DNA of 23,922 bases from Plakobranchus ocellatus (GCA_019648995.1 BLXT01002806.1:933057-956978); one strand, 5' to 3'; numbered from the stretch's first letter, positions 1 through 10,781 are shown. Made by a program: numbers and translations. The notes: generated from the letters alone by a model not told the origin.

Positions 1-56
1 TTCTTCTTCTTCTTCTTCTTCTTCTTCTTCTTCTTCTTCTTCTTCTTCTTCTTCTT
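1..56. repeat. (TTC)n microsatellite at window edge
   Basis: Near-perfect TTC trinucleotide repeat of about 18 units that runs off the left edge of the window, so its full length is unknown. No coding context is visible. Confidence 0.97.
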
Positions 57-568
57 TATGAACTAATATTATTAAGACGGCATAAACCCAACAAGCATGT
101 ATATCCTGTTTTGAGTTTATCACAGGACTCCACGTTAAAGTTTTTTTTTTTATTCTCGTCGTAAATTATATCACGATGTATTCATTTGTAACCACATGAG
201 CAGTAAGCTAGGAGCACGACTCCAAGGCATGATTGTAAAAGATGCTCTCAGTGTTCTATTCGGAATAAAATAAACTCAAAGTCACGTGAGGCACAATTTT
301 CCCTGTCTTACCGTTTTTTGTTTTTTTTTGTTTTTTTTTTGGAACCTCTCGCCTCAGATATTCAAGTTCCGTCATAGACGCAGGACTGACTGTCGCCTGA
401 AATAAACACAGCAATAGACTGCACAACGGACAGTAGTGTCGCTTCCCGGTAAGAATTGTCAGCCGAATCTTCTTAGTTCTTTTCAGAATAGGTTTTGAGT
501 ATCTCAAACTGCCAAATTATTTTCTGAGTGTTGCACTATATAGACAGTATGTAGCCAATTTCGAGGGC
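57..568. other. Non-coding upstream sequence, no gene seen
   Basis: AT-rich sequence with poly-T/poly-A runs near 140-152 and 313-340. Short open frames exist on minus (256-507), but they lack motifs and recognisable composition. I see no splice-bounded exon here. Confidence 0.5.
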
Positions 569-589
569 GATGACGACGATGACGACAAC

Positions 590-633
<44 letters not shown>

Positions 634-778
634 CGACGATGACGACGAGGATGATGATGATGATGATGATCATGATCATCATGATGATCATGACGACGAT
701 TATGACAATGATGGTGATGACGATGATGACGACGACGATGACGACGATCACGAGGACGATGACGACGATGACGACAAC

Positions 779-837
<59 letters not shown>

Positions 838-900
838 CGACGACGATTATGACGAGGATGATGATGACAATGATGACGACGACGATGACGACGACGATGC

Positions 901-963
<63 letters not shown>

Positions 964-964
964 C

Positions 965-1036
<72 letters not shown>
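569..1036. repeat. Imperfect (GAT/GAC)n microsatellite, about 470 bp
   Basis: Period-3 array of GAT and GAC with rare GAG, CAT, TAT, AAC and GCT interruptions. It includes two long pure GAT blocks (about 783-834 and 903-1036). The repeat keeps all forward frames open for long distances, giving Asp-, Met- or Ile/Ser-like strings. None has a convincing start, splice context or non-repeat domain, so I treat it as non-coding. It ends about 275 bp before the start codon of the GTPase gene. Confidence 0.95.
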
Positions 1037-1037
<1 letters not shown>

Positions 1038-1310
1038 GTAAGATATAGAAGAACAAATCTGCGACTATCTAAGTTCTGCTGAATACGATAAGAGAAGAAG
1101 CTTGAAAACAAACTAATATTATAGTCACAAATATGTTGCCCAACCATCTTCTGTTTGATCTGATCCTATTTGTCAGTTGTTCTTGTCGTTCTGTCGAGCC
1201 ATACTAGCTATGTTACAGTTTTTTGCAGTGTATCTTACAGACCCTCAAGTCGCTGAAACGAAAGAAGAGGCAGTCCCTTGAGATCATTGGCATCTGGCCG
1301 TTTTTCAACT
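1037..1310 (+). promoter_or_regulatory. Presumed 5' flank/5' UTR of the GTPase gene
   Basis: Unique sequence between the GAT array and the start codon at 1311. No clear TATA box or initiator can be assigned by eye. The assignment as promoter or 5' UTR rests only on position directly upstream of the first coding exon. Confidence 0.3.
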
Positions 1311-1343
1311 ATGGCTGGCAGATATAGTGCTGCAGATAGTAAA
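1311..1343 (+). CDS. GTPase exon 1 (start exon)
   Basis: Eleven codons (MAGRYSAADSK) from an ATG in good Kozak context to a consensus donor GTAAGT at 1344. It ends in phase 0, matching exon 2. The exon is short and carries no domain, so an alternative upstream first exon cannot be excluded. Confidence 0.65.
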
Positions 1344-4300
1344 GTAAGTTGGCGTATTGATCTTTACAACTTTGAAAGGACAAATGATGTAAAAGTAAAA
1401 TTTATCTATGTAGAGAACTTTGGAAATCTCTGAACTTTTAAATCATATTCCTGCCATCAGACAGTGTATGTGAGTGAGAGCTGTAACAAATAAATGAAAA
1501 AATTTTACTTTTGTTTTTGACTTTTAATAGCTTTGGCAGACCATGGCACATGCTGTGTAACAGACGAAAAAAGATAAAATATTGTTGTAAATATCAGACT
1601 TTTGTCTTACTACCCACTGAATATTGAAATAAAAATCAAGGGTAAATAATTGATTAATAATAGGCAACAATTTTTATTTTTGAATCTGATAATTAAATTG
1701 ACATATATTTTATTTTACCATATTATGCTTGCATGGTCTTTATATATTTAAGTTATAAAATGTACACCAAGTAATACGTGGCTTTATTGCTACTTATCAG
1801 ATACACTTAGTCATAAGAATTAGAAATTTTTTCCTATCCATAGGATGACGAGATCAAACATGAAGAGATCAACCTTCTCATAATAGGAAAGACAGGAAAT
1901 GGGAAGAGCAAAACGGGCAACACGATCTTGCAAAAGAAAGCCTTTGAAGTATCGGGATCGATGACATCAGTTACTTCAAGTATCGAGTTTAATCACGCTG
2001 AATACAGAGACAAAATTATCACGGTAAGTTTGAATTAAAAAAATATACACTCATTATAGGTTTAATCATTACTGCGCTTTAACTTCAACTTTCATTTTCG
2101 TTTTAGCAACTAAATCAGAGTTGCTGTCGTGTAAGTTAAATTCTTACACCTGCTACTTCTGCCCCCTGAATAGCGTGGAAAATCCTTTCTCTCACTTCAT
2201 TGCCACCAGAACACCACCATTACCTTTCAACAAAACTACCCTCACCACCACCACCACAATCACTGCCAACAACAACACTATTACCACCACAGCCACCACT
2301 ACTATCGCCGCTCCACCACCGCTTTCACTTCAACCAACACCACCTTTACCTGCATCACTTCAATCACCACCAATACTTCCATCTGCATAACCACCTCCCA
2401 ACACCACCATCACAAGCACAACCACAAGTACCTCCACCATCATAACCATCGCCGCCAAAACTGCCATCTCCACCACGTACATAATTACCACCACTGCCGC
2501 CGTAATCACGTCTGCCACGTCCACAACCATCATCACCGCCTCCACCATCACGTCTGCCATGTCCATCACCACAAACGATATTACCACTTCCTCAACTACC
2601 ACTACCACTGATAGGAGCAGCAATGTAAAGAACAACAGAAATAAGAACAACATCAGCAACTCTAAAGACACCAATAACAATAGCAAAGGCCACTATACCA
2701 GTTTCTCGGTTCCAAGCATCTAAAGCGTTGGGATCAAACTGCACCGCACATGTTTAGAACTTTGTCTATTTTTGTTTCAAATCTTCGCACTGAAACTGAC
2801 AATCTGAAGTCTCTTTTGCTGAATATGATTTTTAAAAACCACAAGTGCTTATACCCCCAAACACGCTGAGTGCCGAATTAGAATTTAAATTACAGAAACG
2901 ATAACGAGAGGAGAAACAAAAAAAAGAAAGAGATAAAGAACCAGGTTAAAAAAAAGCTTCAAAGCTACATTTAATTTACACGATATACATATAAAAAGCA
3001 TTCAAAAAGAAACATGGATTTTCAACCACACAAGCAATGACAACACAAACCCAAATGTATAACAAGATAGCTTAAACTACTAATAAAATTATCAAGCCAC
3101 ATTACAGACTAATTCTCTCATATATACTTTACTAGTACACGAACGATTGGTCATGACTACAGCAATTAAAAAAAAAGGTAATACTTAAGGATAAAATCAG
3201 TCCAGCGGCGGAATCGATGATATCTAACGGTGAAGAGTCAGCAAAAGACGCACAGACAAGGAAGAACCAGTGTCCCAAGACGGCAACAGCAGTAAGAACA
3301 CTATCGACAGGAGCTCAGCAACAGGAACAGCAGTAATAGTAACAGCAGAAACAGGCTCAGCAGTAACAGTAACAGCAGTACCCGGGTCAGCAGCAACACG
3401 AACAGCAGTAGCACAGTATGGTGGTTGCTCGAAAGCTTGATATTTCATTTCGTAAAATAAAAATTTTCCAAAAAAAGTTGTGGCGTAATTGATACAACAG
3501 GGAATTCTCACAATATTGAAAGTATAATTCTTATTAAACTACGGAACGCGTGAGGGTGCCGCAAACAAGTTGGAAAACATTCTCTTCAATCTCTCATAAT
3601 ATCGCATCTCTTTATTACAACTTTTACAACTTTTAACGCAATGCTATGAATTTCTCTGAATGCCCATTTATCCAGGACTGTTTCCTTAGATATTACGAAT
3701 TTACAATATAAAAAATCACGTTACAATTTTCTGAATTCTTGAAATTAAACTCCTCAAAATTGCAGCAAAGAGAAATCTACGCTAATCAAGAACCAAATTG
3801 AAGCAACCCTCCGCTCGCTACATCTGGATAGTTGCAGAGCAAAAATTCAACTACTCAAATTAATAAACATTAACATTAGGCGTTCTGAACATAACACTGT
3901 TCACTCTCACCACACAACAAGGACAGACCAATCAAGACCGGCAACCACGGAATTCACAACTAAGGACAATTCAACACAACACAGCATTCACTTCCCAAAA
4001 TGAAATTACAAACAAGATAAAACTGGAAAGAAACACCATGCAACTACATTCACACAAACTTGCTTGAACTAACTCATTCTATATTAACAACTAGTGCCGT
4101 CACTTAACTTCACTACATAAGAAAACACCAGCATCACGAGCATCAAAAGCACCAGCAACAGCAACACCACCTGCACTAGCATCAGTGCTACCTCTACTTG
4201 CAACACCAGCACCACCAGCAAAAGCACCACCATCACCAGCACCAACACCATCACCACCAGTTCCAGCAGCACTAGTACCAGAACCATCAGCACCATCATA

Positions 4301-6742
4301 ACCAGCATTAACACCAGCAGCACCACCACCACGACCACATAGAGCAATAGCACCAGCATCACCACCATCACTAGCACAGTACCCAATCACCACTAGCACC
4401 ACCAGGATTAGCAACACAACCACCAGCATCTTCACCAGCACCACTGCATAAGCACTACTATCACCAGTCCCAGCATCACCAGCAATAGCACTATTACCAC
4501 CAGCATCAACACAAACAGCACCACCATCAGCAGCAGCAGCACCGGCATTAGCACCACCACAACAGCACTACCAGCACTAGTTCCAGCCCTAGCAAGACCT
4601 CTTCACTCCACACCAGCACCAGCACCTCCAGTACTAGCAACAGCAGAGCACTACCAGCAGCAGCACAATTACGAACAGCACCACCAGCTCCAGCCTTAGC
4701 ATCAACAACTACCCCATCAACACAATAAAGAGTACTCTACAATAAAGAGCGGCTCTGGCACCACCAGCACCTCTACCAGAACCAACACTAGCACTAGCAC
4801 CAGCAGCACCTACACATGCACTACCCGCACAACCAGTACGAACACCAGCATCTCCACCACAAATAGCAGCATCAGCACCACATGTACGAATAGCATCACC
4901 AGCACCAGCACCGTTAAAAACACCTCCACAACCTCCACCACCAGCATCATCAACATAACCAGCACCACAAGCACCAGCACCAACACAAGCACCTCCACTA
5001 GCACCACCAGTCCGAGCACCAACACCTCCACCTCTACCACTATCAGCACCAGCACCACGCGAAGAAGTATCTTTATCTTCTTCATAAGGAAAAGAATATT
5101 GCCCACGTACAGAAAACAAAGGCCCTCAAATTGATGAAATAGTGATAAAATCGTACTTTCGCGGTTGCCATTCTTATCCTGCACCACCGCCTCCGCTCTA
5201 CTCTAGCACCAGAAGCACCAGCCTTAGCACCAGCCTTAGCACCAGCACAAATCTTATTTCTTTCACTACCAGCACCACTAACACCAGCACTAGCACCAGT
5301 AAAGCCTCTCATAGCCCGCAAACAAAAAAAAAATGCAGAGATTATTATTTTTTACACTGAAGTTACAGAGATCAAACAAAGAAGTAGCTTTATCTTAGAA
5401 TATTGCCCACATACAGAGGACAAAAGCCCACGGTTGAAGATAAAATAACGAAAGAAAAGAATAAATTGACTTGTACTTTCACTTTTGCCTTCTTATTTAT
5501 ACTTGTACGCTTTTAGCGTTTTTATAGTGTAAAAATTATATGTAGGATTTATTGATGAACATGTTCATCTCTATAAATCTTATTCTTATCGATTAAACAT
5601 TCAATTTTTTAAAATTAAAACAAAATCTGCAGTTTTGTCGATTGAACCAATAAGTGTAAAAATGGTTCAAAGGTCAAATTGTGTATACTTCAGGTTTTTT
5701 TTTCCTCACTTTTCTTTCCCCTTAGGTGGTGGACTGCAAAGGATTTTCTGACGCGCATTGTGACAACTATGACAATTTGGTAGCATTCAGTCAATTAATG
5801 GCAGAGGCCATGTCGATTCGTGACGGTAAAGGTTACCATGCAATTCTAATTGTGTTAAAATATGGCAATCGTCTAACGCAAGAAGAACGGGATGGATTTG
5901 ATGCAACAAGAAAGATTTTTGGCGAAGATGTTTTAAAAAAAAATGGCATTATTATCATGACTTGCGGTGACTGTTATGAAAGCCAACAAAAGGTGACTTT
6001 TCAGGGTTGGTGTCGCCAGCAAACGGGGCCGTTAAAAGACCTTTTGGACGATTGCGCTGGACGGATTTTGCTTTTTGACAACTTTACTGAGGATGAGGCA
6101 AAGATAACCACCATGAGAGACAGTCTGTTGGAATGTGTGGCACGTCTGCCATCAAATGGAGAAAGATACACCAATGTCCTTTTTAAGGCTTCTGCAAAGG
6201 AACGAGAAATAGCCATAGCCGCCTCAGGAACTGTTGTTGACAGGGATGAGCTTATACTGGACACCAGTTTATTGTTAGGCGAGTTTGAGAAATGTAAAAA
6301 GCTTGAAGAGAACACAGATGATGCCATGAGAGATGAACAATTGAAAGCCTGGAGGAAGTTGTTATCGCGCTGTAAGGCCCTGGAGAGACTGTTTCACAAG
6401 AAGGGGATAAAAAGCGAACTGCAGAAACAAATTCCAGCGTTTCAAAAGACTTTACTTAATTTCATTGTAGCAAAAGATTTCGAAAACCAAGACAAAAAAG
6501 AATGTTACGGAGCAATGATTGAAGCTTCCGCACAGTTGAGGACTGCTTACTATGAGGGTAAAGCTTCAGCACTACAGAGTATTGGTAAGGCATCCTTGTT
6601 TTTGGTGGTGGCGGGATCAATAGCAGCTCTTCTTGCGTATGGATTACCACCTGTTGCTTTCTTTGTTGGAGAGGCGATGGCTACACTTATTACGAAAAGG
6701 TGTTATGGGCTTGTGAACTTTTTTCTTTCTTTTTTTTTTTAA
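1311..6742 (+). CDS. AIG1/GIMAP-like GTPase (3 exons: 1311-1343, 1844-2023, 5726-6742)
   Basis: A predicted 409-residue GTPase of the AIG1/GIMAP family (TRAFAC/septin-like P-loop GTPases). Members act on membranes; vertebrate ones regulate lymphocyte survival, and mollusc and plant ones are induced by infection. Visible motifs are G1 (P-loop) GKTGNGKS at residues 26-33, a likely G2 threonine near 55, G3 as DCKG at 74-77, the AIG1-type box LKYGNRLTQEE at 115-125 and G4 TCGD at 150-153. A charged, probably helical region follows, then a hydrophobic segment at about 360-394 that could anchor a membrane. Both introns are GT-AG (donors GTAAGT; acceptors at 1841-1843 and 5723-5725) and all joins are phase 0. 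The start at 1311 has A at -3 and G at +4. Oddities: G3 has Lys where most members have Pro, and the last residues run into a poly-T tract, so the true C-terminus could differ. Family assignment is secure; the physiological role is inferred. Confidence 0.88.
1344..1843 (+). other. GTPase intron 1
   Basis: A 500-bp AT-rich GT-AG intron. No gene, RNA or repeat of note is seen in it. Confidence 0.7.
1844..2023 (+). CDS. GTPase exon 2 (P-loop exon)
   Basis: Sixty codons between acceptor TAG (1841-1843) and donor GTAAGT (2024). They encode the beta-1 strand NLLIIGKTGNGKS and the switch-I region. Both boundaries are phase 0. The exon also reads upstream in the same frame without a better start, supporting splicing from exon 1. 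Confidence 0.9.
2205..2610. repeat. ACC/CCA-rich trinucleotide-like repeat
   Basis: Imperfect period-3 C/A-rich sequence (ACC, CCA, ATC and ACT units), poor in G on the plus strand. Translations give Pro/Thr/His strings on plus and Val/Met strings on minus, as expected from the repeat. It lies inside GTPase intron 2. Confidence 0.85.
3280..3416. repeat. AAC/AGC-type imperfect trinucleotide repeat
   Basis: Mixed AAC, AGC, AGT and AGG triplets, for example aacagcagtaatagtaacag. It is shorter and more decayed than its neighbours and lies in GTPase intron 2. Confidence 0.8.
4127..5062. repeat. Imperfect (ACCAGC)n-like repeat, about 0.94 kb
   Basis: Long array of ACC, AGC, ATC and ACT triplets, often as the hexamer ACCAGC, held in period 3 over more than 900 bp. 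The plus strand is C/A-rich, so the minus strand is G/T-rich (GGTGCT). In-frame stops interrupt the plus frames. A G/A-rich minus frame stays open only because of composition. Confidence 0.9.
5180..5303. repeat. Second block of (ACCAGC)n-like repeat
   Basis: Continuation of the same ACC/AGC triplet repeat after about 115 bp of unique sequence. It contains runs such as accagccttagcaccagcc. Confidence 0.85.
5726..6742 (+). CDS. GTPase exon 3 (G3-G5, helical region, C-terminus)
   Basis: A 338-codon open frame following a good acceptor (pyrimidine-rich, TTAG at 5722-5725). It opens with VVDCKGFSD (G3 strand), so the first GTG is an internal Val and not a start. It holds the AIG1 box, G4, a charged helical stretch and a C-terminal hydrophobic segment. 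The stop lies in a T-rich run (about 6718-6740), and the final residues NFFLSFFF look like read-through of low-complexity DNA. The coding sequence may really end differently through a donor near 6701 or a homopolymer length error. Confidence 0.92.
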   Translation: MVDCKGFSDAHCDNYDNLVAFSQLMAEAMSIRDGKGYHAILIVLKYGNRLTQEERDGFDATRKIFGEDVLKKNGIIIMTCGDCYESQQKVTFQGWCRQQTGPLKDLLDDCAGRILLFDNFTEDEAKITTMRDSLLECVARLPSNGERYTNVLFKASAKEREIAIAASGTVVDRDELILDTSLLLGEFEKCKKLEENTDDAMRDEQLKAWRKLLSRCKALERLFHKKGIKSELQKQIPAFQKTLLNFIVAKDFENQDKKECYGAMIEASAQLRTAYYEGKASALQSIGKASLFLVVAGSIAALLAYGLPPVAFFVGEAMATLITKRCYGLVNFFLSFFF

Positions 6743-7660
6743 TACTTCGTTGTCAGTTTGAGTTTGATGCTTATGAGAAAGAAAAAAAAAACACCGTAAG
6801 AAAAAAAAAATCCACATAGAGTAGATAGAAGACATGCAATTTTTACAACACTGAAACAGGAGAGGATGTAGAGAAAAGGGGCATTTATGGAAACGCTACT
6901 CTACTAAATATCTGAGCTAGAAAGCAGAATATAACACCAAAGTATAACGTCCCTTCCCTGCAACTCCGTCACCCAAAGGTCGCATAGGTATGGGATATGA
7001 AACTCTTTAATTTTTTTGGAATAATGTACTAGTTTCTATGCTCTCTGCCACATCGGAACCATAACGAAATTATAATATGTATACACAAGAAAGAGTCCGC
7101 AAAATGCCTGATAAAAGGGAATGGCGTGAAGAAGAGAAATTAAGAGAGGAAAAGAATTAAACACACAATCGAGGAAAAAAAAACTGTGAATTGAAAACAT
7201 TAATGTCTTTAGGCTACTGATATTTAGGAAATATCGAAATCTCCTGACCGAATAATGCTTAACACTATAATTGGAGTTGAAATTCTACAAAACCTTGTTT
7301 CAACTGGTTTGGCATAATTACAGCCGTCTAGAATAATATTCTATTACTTGTTTTTATTATTATATTTTATTATAATTGTTTATTACTTGACTCTTGTTAC
7401 AAAAACAGCGCAATTAAATAGCGTTTTCCTAGCAATTTTGATATACTAGTTCCTACAAGCCTTGACAAGTGAGATGCGTCGCATGTTATCTCTGGCATCA
7501 TTAATCATCTGACATTTCTGTTCGCGAGACATTCTCTCGTTATTGTTATGTACATACTTCGCCAGGGAAAAAAATTGGATGCGAGATATTCTTATGTGCA
7601 TTTTGTCATCACACAAATCTTCCATTTATTGTAATTTGTAACTTAATATAAGGATTCTTC
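6743..7660. other. 3' flank of the GTPase gene, no gene seen
   Basis: AT-rich sequence with poly-A runs (6780-6790, 6801-6810). It probably contains the 3' UTR. No open frame with coding character was found. Confidence 0.5.
7156..7161 (+). terminator. Possible poly(A) signal (ATTAAA) for the GTPase gene
   Basis: ATTAAA hexamer about 415 bp after the GTPase stop codon. I saw no AATAAA in this interval. Such hexamers are frequent by chance in AT-rich DNA, so this is only a candidate. Confidence 0.2.
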
Positions 7661-7766
7661 TTGAAGGAATGTCCTGGGTTGTCATATGCCCATCGTCATT
7701 CACTATTGAATAAGGTGGGTGCCCAGTTATCACTGTGCATAAAATTCAGAAATGCTTCTACAAAGG

Positions 7767-8415
7767 CCCGCTCATTCATTCTACAGAATGACCTGTTACA
7801 GAGCAACCCGCTTATTTGTTCTTAAGTATGACCTTTTGCAAAGACCCGCTCATTTATTGTTATGTCTGAACTCTTACAGAGGGAGCCGCGCGATAATTCT
7901 TTTGTATTTACTTCATCATGGATCACCTCTCCTAAAGGGGATTCTTTCCGTTGTTGTTGGAAAGGTTATTCACCTTAGAGAAACAACTCTAGAGAAAAAT
8001 GGCTTAAATTGCTTTGTATGTTATTCATTATTGAACAAATCTTTCATAGTACAAACCCTTAAACTGTTATGAATGTGAATCATTGTTGATCAACTTTTTT
8101 TAGAAGGACAGGCCCTAATATTGTTATATTTGTAATTCATCATGGAGAAATTATTCTAGAAGTACACGCCCTAGTAATGTTATGCATGGGATTCATCATT
8201 TAATATCTCCTCCAGATGTACACGCTCATTTATTGTTATGCATATAATTCATGTTTGAATACCTCTTCTAGAGTATGTAATTCATCATGTATAAATCCCT
8301 CTGCAGGATCACGTTTTATTATTGTTGTGTATGTAATTCAACTTCTAGTACCTCTATTAGAGGATATGCTAAGTTGATGTTATGTCTGCAGTTCATATGT
8401 GCGAAACCCTTGCGG
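7767..8415. repeat. Decayed tandem array, unit about 38-40 then about 55 bp
   Basis: The motif CCCGCTCATTTATTGTTATG recurs at 7767, 7807 and 7845 (spacing 40 and 38). Longer units then start near 8048, 8107, 8162, 8218 and 8307, with a partial copy at 8273 and a last one near 8363 (spacing mostly 55-59). A typical unit contains tacacgctcatttattgtta, then gtaattcatcat and cctcttctaga. Copies differ by many substitutions and indels, so the array is old. The open frame at 7752-8072 (+) is a by-product of the repeat. Confidence 0.75.
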
Positions 8416-10145
8416 CAAAAAGTTTTTTAATTTTTTATTATGAAAATAATTTATGATCTAGAAACTCTTTACAATGAAAGCGAAAATAAAAAAAGATATT
8501 TATTATCGATGAATAAAAAGTGGCGGAAAAAATGAGGCATATTTCAAGAAGAGACACTTTTTTCTAAGACATTAGTGCTTTTCTCCGTCATGGAAACATT
8601 TAAATTGTGCAATGAACACTTTAAATCCGTTTTATTTTTTTCTTATGCATTTATTGTTTCATTTCACCAAACATTGATATTATCGAATAGAAATGGATAA
8701 AATACTTTTTTAAAAATTAGAGCTGCCTATTACAAGATGGTTACTGCAGAAATAAAATTTTGTTTTCATTTTTTTCCTCCTACAGTATTTTTAATTGGAG
8801 AATTGTGAACAATTAGCGAATATTATATTATATAGCGAAATAACTCGATATTATCAAAATCCTGCCTGTTTGTCCTTGTTGACACGACATTAACAACTAC
8901 GCGCATATCCACCATGTAAATAGTCTACACTACAAGTTGACCCAATGCTCGCAAAATTGCAAGACAACAATCCAAGGCAACGATGACGCAGCAAGTTGCT
9001 GGTGAATTCCCGTGCTACTTACATATTTTGTTTTTATGATTGTGGTGATTTTTTTCCTCTTTTAAAGGCCTTGAACTATTCATTTAGTGTAACAAAGTCT
9101 GCTCAAGTCTTGTGAACATAGTTTCTGCGACGGGTTGAAATTAGATTCTTTTCACTTATCGAGAAACTTGAATTTGTATCAGCAGGACAAGCCAATATTA
9201 CCATGATTGATTTGTCTTAGGAATTTAGCTGCATGAAAAGACTCACAAAATGATTGTTCAATGTCTCGTGTTGAAAAGTTTTCAACATGCTTGTCTCCGT
9301 AAACGGATTTTTTCTCTGTTCACATATAATTATGGCATTGTGTAACAAGACTAGACAGTGATAGAAACAAAGCCACACCCCTTGTGTGAAACATTGTCTA
9401 CAGATAATATGCGAGTATGTGCGTTTGTGTTTGTGTACGTGAATGTTTGCAACCATCTTTTTAGCTGCAGATAGAATAAAAACGCGTATATGAGTAAGTC
9501 TGATAATTTTATGTTATGATTATGGACATTTACATGTGTTACTTTCTACTTGAGCTTATATAATTATAATTTGTGACAGGCTTTTCCTTTTACTCCATCG
9601 CTTCTTCATTAAACTTACTTTTACTTTTTTTTAGTTAACCTGCTTCAACAATAAAAACAAATATAAAGCTTTGGCTCAGTCGTGTCTGTTCATTTGTTCA
9701 AATAGCACAAAATTGTATGTCTGTAGTCAAGGACGTTAGATAGAACAGGATCTTGCATTCTTCAGTCTGTCACTCATTTCTATGCAGCGAATCAGCAACA
9801 TGGTGGCTTAACTGGGGTGACAATGTGGTAACTTTTGAGTGTGCGCTGCTATAGCAGTGCTTGCAGTCAGACTACGGCTGAATATTTGTAAGTTAACATC
9901 GCAGCACTCTCATATTAGCAGCAGGCATCATAATGAGAGATACCTATCGAAATATTTCTAAACTCGGAGCCTTCTAGTGCAGTTTTTGAGCACTTAAAAC
10001 ATGTAAAATTGTTAACTTACTTTAAATGTCACTGTGAAATACAGGCACAATCAGAGCATAAATCTTTAGGCCATCATGAACGCAGTACAATAACAATAAA
10101 ATTAAGTGACTGTATTTTCCTAATATCTCATTTTGGTCAACAACT
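8416..10145. other. Intergenic AT-rich sequence, no gene seen
   Basis: No splice-bounded exon or known domain was recognised. The minus open frame at 9217-9456 has no recognisable motif. Confidence 0.5.
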
Positions 10146-10247
10146 GGTAAGATAAGGGGATCAACATGGAGTTGTAAGGTAAGGGGTTCAGTGTGGAGTG
10201 GTAGGATAAAAGTATCAATATGTATGATTACGAGATCAAAGTGAAGT
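10146..10247. repeat. 27-bp minisatellite, 3-4 copies
   Basis: Tandem units start at 10146, 10173 and 10200, and a decayed fourth copy starts at 10228. The unit core is aagataaggggatcaacatg, followed by gagt. The first two copies are the most alike. Confidence 0.7.
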
Positions 10248-10743
10248 GATAATCTTAAAAAAGGGGCCTACATCAATCAAACATGCAAAATGAAAGATAT
10301 GCCATATTTATCTCTTTACAAAAAAGGGTTTCTAGTTCTAACCCTCGATCATCAACCTCAACGAAAGATTGAGATTATTTACACAGGTTTATTCATCATT
10401 TTCTTCGATCAAGTTTAACATCACAGTCCAAGCCAGTTTTGTCATATTTACAGAATTATGCAAATAACAAAGCCACTAGACACTCTTATGGGTTTTGATT
10501 ACACTGATGCACAGCGGAGTCAGAGTCTAATCTTCTAATCATTATAATATTATGCTTTTTTATGTTAGTCGCTTAACAGTCCTCAGCCACCTCTAATATC
10601 TGAAAAACAGGTTCTCATGGCTTTTGCTGTATATCAACTGTATAATATTCATCCTTTATAACACAAAGCAATCTCAACAGAACAAAGTAATGAATAACTC
10701 CTTCGTTTGTTTCCACTGGTAAACTGAAGGTGTCAGCAGGAAG
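10248..10743. other. 3' flank of the SANT gene, no other gene seen
   Basis: AT-rich sequence downstream of the minus-strand gene. It should contain the 3' UTR and poly(A) site, but I cannot pinpoint them. Confidence 0.4.
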
Positions 10744-10781
10744 TTAAATGACGATTTCGCCTTCTGACGCACCACTTGCGC
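10744..10781 (-). CDS. SANT gene exon 5 (terminal, tentative)
   Basis: Acceptor TATTTTTACAG at 10782-10792. The exon opens with GC, which completes the phase-1 G of exon 4 to a Gly codon, and then encodes ASGASEGEIVI and TAA. Good acceptor and phase match; the peptide itself carries no domain. Confidence 0.45.

Larger units (their letters stand above)
2024..5725 (+). other. GTPase intron 2, repeat-packed
   Basis: A 3,702-bp intron from donor GTAAGT to acceptor TTAG. More than half is period-3 C/A-rich low-complexity DNA (ACC, AAC/AGC and ACC/AGC blocks, listed separately). Between the blocks is ordinary AT-rich sequence with no exon that I can support. The open frames in it, including a Gly/Ala-rich minus-strand frame at 4709-5119, follow from the repeat. 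Confidence 0.75.

Noticed and set aside
536..1147. Poly-Ile, poly-Met, poly-Ser and poly-Asp open frames over the GAT array
   Set aside because: Repeat artefacts of a trinucleotide microsatellite. No start, domain or splice boundary.
4709..5119. Minus-strand Gly/Ala-rich open frame (136 codons) resembling a shell-matrix or silk-like protein
   Set aside because: It exists only because the ACC/AGC triplet repeat keeps this frame open. Neighbouring frames give equally odd Val/Leu or Thr/Ser strings, and there is no signal peptide or splice support.
7752..8072. 106-codon plus frame with repeated LLQRPAH-like segments
   Set aside because: The peptide repeats mirror the decayed tandem DNA array; no domain or conserved start.
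7767..8415. CRISPR-like array
   Set aside because: Units are adjacent and diverged with no constant repeat and variable spacer structure, and the context is an animal genome.
9780..9880. Ig-like string GDNVVTFECALL on plus
   Set aside because: Meets a stop at once and has no splice sites or other half; chance similarity is likely.
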